Shown: positions 51,552-56,552 of the stretch, one piece after another
Layout of the letters: every line of letters starts with the position of its first letter
How positions within the stretch are numbered: the first letter of the stretch is position 1
Source: Chara braunii
Taxonomy: Eukaryota; Streptophyta; Charophyceae; Charales; Characeae
Direction of reading: 5' to 3'
Assembly: GCA_003427395.1 (NCBI GenBank)
Contig: BFEA01000004.1
Span: forward strand, 705,322-761,873
DNA: 56,552 bases
The notes under the pieces: model-generated
The model's input: the letters and a program-made list of their open reading frames with translations, nothing else
The model's database searches: none
What the model was told of the DNA's origin: nothing
Program-made: the position numbers and the translations under genes

Positions 51552-52170
51552 TCGAGGCCAGCATCTTCTTCACCTCGGATAAGTCACTGCTCTTCTCCAG
51601 TTTTTCACTCAAGTTTTGTCGCACCTGACCGATATCACTGTCTTCCTCGTTAGAAGAGATTTCAACTCGGCGCGATCTCCCTTTCGAACTTCCTCTCGAT
51701 TGGGACTTCGTGTTGTTGGCAGGCGTCACAGCAGCGGGCGCTACAGCAGCCACTCGCTTTCGCTTCTCGCTACTCGCTTCCTTCTTGACCTTCTTGAGGG
51801 CAGCCTTCTCCGCTCTTAGTCGCATTAGCTCCTCCTTCTCGATGGCCACCAGCTTGGATTCGGAGTCCACTTCCTCAAGCTTCTGGGTGATTAACTTCAG
51901 TGAATCTCCGAAGGTCGAAGTAACCCATGCCTTCATATCGTCGGTCTTACAGTTCGAGCGGACTTCTGACCTGCAGCTCTCGTTTGTGCTGTCCGAAATC
52001 CGCACGCCACCCATCCTGCCTCCAGAAATCTTCCTCTTCGCAACGTTGAGAACTTTTTTCGACTTTATATCCTCCAAGATGTCCATGTATTCTTTTGTAA
52101 AATATGCCCGGTTACCTGGGTCTGGAAAAGCATTCGCAGTCGGACCTTTCCCATGGTTCTGATTAGACAA
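51478..52170 (-). pseudogene. PLE ORF1, coiled-coil and basic middle part
   Basis: Contains NRAYFTKEYMDILEDIKSKK, a likely coiled coil (LKLITQKLEEVDSESKLVAI then EKEELMRLRAEKAALKKVKK) and a basic Ser/Arg-rich region (SQSRGSSKGRSRRVE). It is in the same frame as the upstream part, separated only by one TGA (52173-52171). Coiled coil plus basic region suits a gag-like RNA-binding or multimerising protein (inference). Confidence 0.65.
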
Positions 52171-52770
52171 TCAACCATCGCCATTTGTTTGAGCTTTGGA
52201 ATCGAGAAGATCACCATTCTGCGAGCTTGGTACTTGGACGCTAGGTAATTGCACATTAGATGGTTGAGGAAGAGGCAGAGGAAGAGGATTCCCAGCAGGG
52301 GGCATTTGCCATGGAATGACAGCAGGCCATTGTGCAGTAGTCGGCCACGCCTGCATAGCCCATGGTGCAACAATCGGTGGCATAGCATACTGCGGGTGAG
52401 TTCCGCTATTCACCGGGACGAACGGTGCTGCATTCGTCGGAGGTACCTGTTGCTGCACCGGCGGTAGCTGCTGCTGCGCACCTTGCGCTTGTACAGTGGG
52501 CACAACATACGTTGGCACAATGCCCGGAGGCGCAGGCGCAGGATTATACTGCCCGGTACCAACTTGATTTGGCAGCTGATGTCCGCCATTCATGTTCGTC
52601 CAGTACCGACCACAGCTCGACCAGCGGCCACGCCTAGCTCCTCGGCTCCCGCTACGACTCAGCATGGAGAAAGCAAACATTATCCACCCAAGGCCCAGGC
52701 TAATCTTGTTCTTCACTTCGTTGAACTTTGTATCAGTCTGTAGCTCGGAGGTCCGGAAGCGCAAGAACAT
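52171..52770 (-). pseudogene. PLE ORF1, Pro/Gln-rich N-terminal part
   Basis: Starts near MFLRFRTSELQTDTKFNEV, has an Arg/Gly patch (RSGSRGARRGRW) and a long low-complexity Pro/Gln/Ala region (PPGIVPTYVVPTVQAQGAQQ, QLPPVQQQVPP, PLPLPLPQPSNVQLP). Ends at an in-frame TGA followed without a gap by the coiled-coil part. 52771-53513 is a 5' leader without a recognised ORF; it contains repeated GATGACGTAGATG. Confidence 0.6.
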
Positions 52771-53513
52771 GAGGTAAGGTGGACAGCCTCCTTATCCCAC
52801 CCGATGTGTAGAGCGCCGCACCCGTAAGAGGGGTATGACACATGCAACTTCGCTTGCGCAGGCGCACCCGTCCACTTTCCCTCCCAGATACACCCGGATG
52901 TGCGAAGATACGCAAGGAGAGCGTTGCGAAGATGACGCAGATGACGTAGATGTTGTAGATAACTTGGAAAGACGTGGATGACGTAGATGACGCACCGTCC
53001 ACCTTCCGCTACTCTTCCCCGGCTATTAGACAGACACGCAAGTACACACTCTCACTGCGTCAAAAGGCCGTTCCGAGCAAGCGTCCCAAATCGCAGCTTA
53101 CAGGCGATGGGATCCGCCACCACCTCGGATATCACCACTGATACTACCCAGCGCTTCATACGAGAACATCAGTGCAGCACTACCGACTCTACACAAAAAG
53201 TCAGCGACGCGTAATCATCCACGCTCCCCCTTGGTAACTGCGGCTGAGACAGGATATACTCCACCAGTGGTAAGCATGAAAATAGTGAAAGCCATGCTCC
53301 CAAGATAACAAAGGCAATGGAGATCGCAAATGAGGAACGAAAAGCATTTAATCGGTCAATCGATTGACTAAGTAATTGATAAACAAATAAATGATTACAT
53401 GAATGAATGATTGATTAGACATAGGAACACAAAGCAAGCACGATCTCGCAAGGGAGATTCGGCACCTCAGATTCGTGCCCAAGCCACGGCAAGGTCGAAT
53501 TTGAGGCTGCGTA

Positions 53514-54609
53514 CCATAGAGAAAATCACAGAAAAATGGATATAACTTAAGAAGAAGAAGACGTGAGTTTTACTATCATGGCGACATCAACTTCTCCCCT
53601 ACATGCCTCGATATCACACTGCCGAGGATCTCAACCCTTCCACTCATTCGCCACTCAGGCTGAGGAATGAAACCATCTACCCCCTATAAATATAAGTTTA
53701 TAGACATACTCTCACCCGTACGTGGGCGTTCCCGGTCGACATGTTACTCATCAACCTGGTGTTCTAGTCCCTATGCATTGGCCCGTCTGAAACCTGGTCA
53801 CAGGCTGCCCTGACCTTCATTTTTCGCGCGAAAAGGCGCTCGGGTGGACACTCTGCCAGCCTCCTCGAAGAACCGAGTCTGCTGAGCGGTACCTGACCAC
53901 TATTAACGCTAAATACGTTCCTGCGAAAAACTCGCTAAAAACGCTCGGGCGGCAACTTTGCCATCCTCCCCGACAAACCAAGTCTTCTGACCGGTACCTG
54001 GCTAACATTACGTGCAAGAAACATTCCTGTGGAAAACAACATGGTACTCCACGGAAAAACTCGATAGGGCCGAGTCCTCGAGTTTTACCTGGCGATCCAG
54101 ACACCCTTGCAGAAGAGCCAATGAGAGTCCAGACAAAACCAGAAAAATCCGGAACATGCAGAACAATGCATAAAAATAGACAAAAGTAGAAAAATGGAGG
54201 TCACACCAAAAACACTAGACCCACCGGCGCGCCTCCGTCCGATGGTGGAGCACGCAGCCCAAGCCAAAAACGCCCAGTTGGCATCCAGAAAGTCTCCCGG
54301 GTATCACGTACCCGGCTCTGTGGGATAACCCACGATTACCTGTCAGCAAGCCATGTTTCAATCGCACAGGACATATCTTTCCAGATCCTGCTGCCATCTT
54401 GTTGATACATCCAGTCCAACCCTGCCAGCACGACTTTATCACGGTAGTTTGCCTTTCGGAGCTCCTCGTTAAGGCTGAGGATATCGAGAAACGTGATCCC
54501 CACTTGGTTAGAGTTATTGGAGATTCCGAGAATGGTATTGGCAACAATCGCAAACTTCGCCAGGCGAGGCCCAAATGAGGCGAAATCTTTGTACGTTCGG
54601 AATTTCAGG
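53514..54609 (-). repeat. PLE 5' terminal direct repeat (pLTR)
   Basis: Direct partner of 47312-48409, starting (minus sense) CCTGAAATTCCGAACGTAC and ending near TATGGTACGC. Same internal subrepeats (53830-54035). Divergence from the other copy is a few percent, so the insertion is moderately old unless homogenised. Confidence 0.9.
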
Positions 54610-54702
54610 CTGGGGAGCTAGTCTACACAAGTTTCCACACATGATACTGTCTACACAGATTCACAAAATATATACACAAAACAACAGGTTGGGGAGCTAG
54701 TC
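54606..54702. repeat. 18-bp direct repeat at the PLE edge
   Basis: CAGGCTGGGGAGCTAGTC (54606) and CAGGTTGGGGAGCTAGTC (54685), 79 bp apart; the first starts in the last bases of the PLE terminal repeat, so it may reflect the integration junction. Confidence 0.55.
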
Positions 54703-55019
54703 ACTGGTGGGGTCTAGTGCCTGCAATAGGTTCAGGTAGGTTGGATAGGGTGCCATTGGGTGCAGTTCCTACTGACATTCGGATAGAACTGTTTGGTGGC
54801 TATATATATATGGGGCCTGTAGTTCATTGTCTGGGCCTGGCGTCCGAAGTTCCCATTCGACAAGGTTCGTCCGATTCAACTTCCACCAGGGCTGGCCAAT
54901 CTATCAACCCTGGTGCCTGTCACTGCTGTTCGGTCCAAGTTGCCTGTCCGTTGGTAGGGCAATGGTCCTGAGTGCTGGTCACACTGAGGTAGAATAGTGG
55001 GATAGGGGGTGCGCTAGGA

Positions 55020-55134
55020 GTATTGACGTGAGGATGGGTTGGGAGGTGGTCTCATATTCCAGGATACCCACGGCTCACAGTTCCAGGTGATCACTGTGCA
55101 CACACTGACTGGCCTCTACAACACCCGGGACTTA

Positions 55135-55166
<32 letters not shown>
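55020..55166 (+). mobile_element. SINE-like 3' end with GAAA tail
   Basis: CCTCTACAACACCCGGGACTT followed by a GAAA tetranucleotide tail (55136-55166). The same end, CCTCTACAACAACCTGGGCTT with an A/G-rich tail, recurs at 55398-55445. Preceding AGTTCCAGGTGATCAC may be a degenerate B box. Family otherwise unknown. Confidence 0.4.
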
Positions 55167-55364
55167 GCCCGCTTCCCCAACCTCTCCACCTATCGCTCGT
55201 CGCTCCATGTCTGGGACCACACGAGATATTTCAGTTTTGTCTGTGTCTCCATACTCAATTTTCCAAAAATCCTTGGGACACCCCATTTTGCCGCTTTCTG
55301 GGCCCCTTTTTCGCGCTTAAGTCACTCTGACAAGGAAAGCAGAGCAGGGCGTAAGGTTGAACGT

Positions 55365-55445
55365 CACATGGGTGGCTGTCATCCGTTTAGTATCCCACCT
55401 CTACAACAACCTGGGCTTTTAGAAAAAAAAGAAAAAGAACAGAAA
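55365..55445 (+). mobile_element. Second SINE-like 3' end
   Basis: TATCCCACCTCTACAACAAC, CTGGGCTTTTAG and an A/G-rich tail, the counterpart of the end at 55020-55166. Confidence 0.4.
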
Positions 55446-55669
55446 TGAGGCCGGGGGAAATCCTCCACAAAGAACTCGGAAAGGAACAATAGTGGGAGTC
55501 TGGGACCATTACCCGGCTTAGGTGCAGGCATTGGGGCTTGCACAATCTTCAACAGCTGATGCTTTCCTTCCCAGAGCTCCCTCGATCTCAGGTACAACCC
55601 CATATCACAAGACCTGGGGAGTATTTAATGGAGTTTTTGGTTCTGTTTTATTTCTTATTTATGTGTGGG

Positions 55670-55820
55670 TTAAACCACCAGTACCCTTCCCTGCTTGAAA
55701 AACAAATATGCACCCGTTAACACGGAGGCCGCATTTGGTTGGCGGTGGTGGCCAGATGCGCCCGCAAAGCTTGGCGCACAGGGCCCCAGTCGATAGCTGA
55801 GAAAGGTACTGGTGGATTAA
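55670..55820. mobile_element. MITE with TTAAACC ends, short copy 3
   Basis: TTAAACCACCAGTACCC at the left and GGTACTGGTGGATTAA at the right; 151 bp. The interior keeps TCGATAGCTGAGAAAGGTAC near the right end, as in the longer copies. Confidence 0.65.
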
Positions 55821-55969
55821 GTCAGGTTTGGGTGGGGAGGGAACCAGTGTGTAGTAGCAGTTATCTGGCGCCCGACACAGGGTGAAGAGGTTCCTGTCCC
55901 CTCTCCATCTACTGGCTCAGTCAATGCTCCAGTGGTCATCTCACAGATCCCCTTTCAGACAAGTCTCCA

Positions 55970-56090
55970 ATTCATTATGTATCTGGGACGTTGGACCCGT
56001 TCTCCAGCAGGTGATGCTCCCCACCAATAGATGGAGCCTCTCCCCTGTGCACTGCAAGGGACTGCATTTAAAAAAAAAAAAAAGAAAAAA
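55970..56090. repeat. Dispersed repeat, third copy, followed by A-rich run
   Basis: TATGTATCTGGGACGTTGGA, TTCTCCAGCAGGTG and CTCCCCACCAATAGATGGAG match 3790-3900. An A-rich run (56069-56094) follows. Beyond it to the window end nothing is recognised. Confidence 0.5.
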
Positions 56091-56552
56091 AAAAGAGGTT
56101 TAGAAGCGTGCTGTTTTCTGACTGATATACCACGGAGGGCATCGAGACGCAGCATGGAGGGTGCTGGGCGGTGCAAGGAGCCTGAGTGGGAGCCATCGCC
56201 CAGTGTGCAGCAGGGCAGGGGGAGTTGTTGGTAGGCAGTGTGCGGATTGGGCTAACGGCCTGGAGGATGCGGCTCCACGAGTTTGTGTGTGGTTTGCCTT
56301 TCATGCTTTTTCCACGCTGCTCTGCAGGGCCACCTTCTGGGTCCTCGAAGTTGTGTACCCGTATCGCAGGTGCGGGCTTGAGAGGTGTTCAGTCGTGGGG
56401 GAGGGGGGGTTCCCCACCTGTCAACTTCGCTGAACGTGAGGGCATACTTGCTCCAGGACTTGCTAGAATTTTTTGAAGGTGATCGCAGTCAGATTCATCG
56501 AAATTGAGTCCAGTCGTAACTGCAGTTAGATACATTTATCCTAGTGCCGCAC

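Larger units (their letters stand above)
47312..54609 (-). mobile_element. Penelope-like element with N-terminal GIY-YIG (Chlamys-type)
   Basis: 7.3-kb element on the minus strand. Direct ~1.1-kb terminal repeats (47312-48409 and 53514-54609) enclose, in transcription order, a gag-like Pro/Gln-rich then coiled-coil then acidic region (52770-51081), a GIY-YIG endonuclease (50936-50466) and a Penelope-type reverse transcriptase (50454-48396). In classical PLEs the GIY-YIG domain is C-terminal to RT; the reversed order is the mark of the Chlamys clade described from the green lineage and protists. The copy carries in-frame stops and frame shifts and is probably non-autonomous now. No target duplication identified. 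No hammerhead was found in its repeats. Confidence 0.88.

Overview
The window looks like nuclear DNA of a streptophyte (charophycean green alga, Chara-like). The only host gene I recognise is a plant-type RAB6/RABH1 GTPase with land-plant-like residues but kilobase-scale introns. A plant-type U6 snRNA copy, a 5S rRNA copy, a plant-mitochondrial-type tRNA-Ser and dense microsatellites, MITEs and SINEs fit this. The species assignment is inference.

Layout. 1-10.9 kb: intergenic and repeat-rich, with a hammerhead-ribozyme (HHR) repeat at the left edge, a TTTCAGTTTA motif array, MITEs with TTAAACC ends, a tRNA-derived SINE, a mitochondrial-type tRNA-Ser and an 1.1-kb transposon-like element carrying a structurally complete type III hammerhead ribozyme. 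10.9-29.5 kb: the RABH1 gene on the minus strand in six exons (215 aa, all splice junctions GT/AG and phase-consistent). Its introns hold a second HHR-bearing element, a 5S copy, SINEs, two small palindromic MITE families (three copies each), an 806-bp element with ~85-bp terminal inverted repeats, and a U6 retropseudogene with a 13-bp target-site duplication. 29.5-38 kb: a composite tRNA SINE, then a 5'-truncated LINE (minus strand) with a 9-bp target-site duplication, then unannotated DNA. 38-46.9 kb: mostly unrecognised, with two protein-like ORFs, an ~80-bp tandem repeat and a 680-N gap. 46.9-54.6 kb: a second composite SINE and a 7.3-kb Penelope-like element (PLE; minus strand) with ~1.1-kb terminal direct repeats, a gag-like ORF, a GIY-YIG endonuclease located UPSTREAM of the reverse transcriptase, and the RT. 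54.6-56.5 kb: repeat fragments.

Most notable: (1) a type III hammerhead with perfect core, three helices and complementary loops, in an element bounded by inverted termini and 8-bp direct repeats, i.e. looking like a DNA transposon and not an LTR-type retrozyme; a second family member lies inside RABH1 intron 5 with a decayed ribozyme; (2) a permuted (N-terminal endonuclease) Penelope-like element, apparently Chlamys-type, damaged by stops and indels; (3) LINE-type insertion products (U6 retropseudogene, SINEs with 11-bp duplications, and a poly(A)-only insertion with 13-bp duplication). All structural statements were read by eye; no folding or database search was run.
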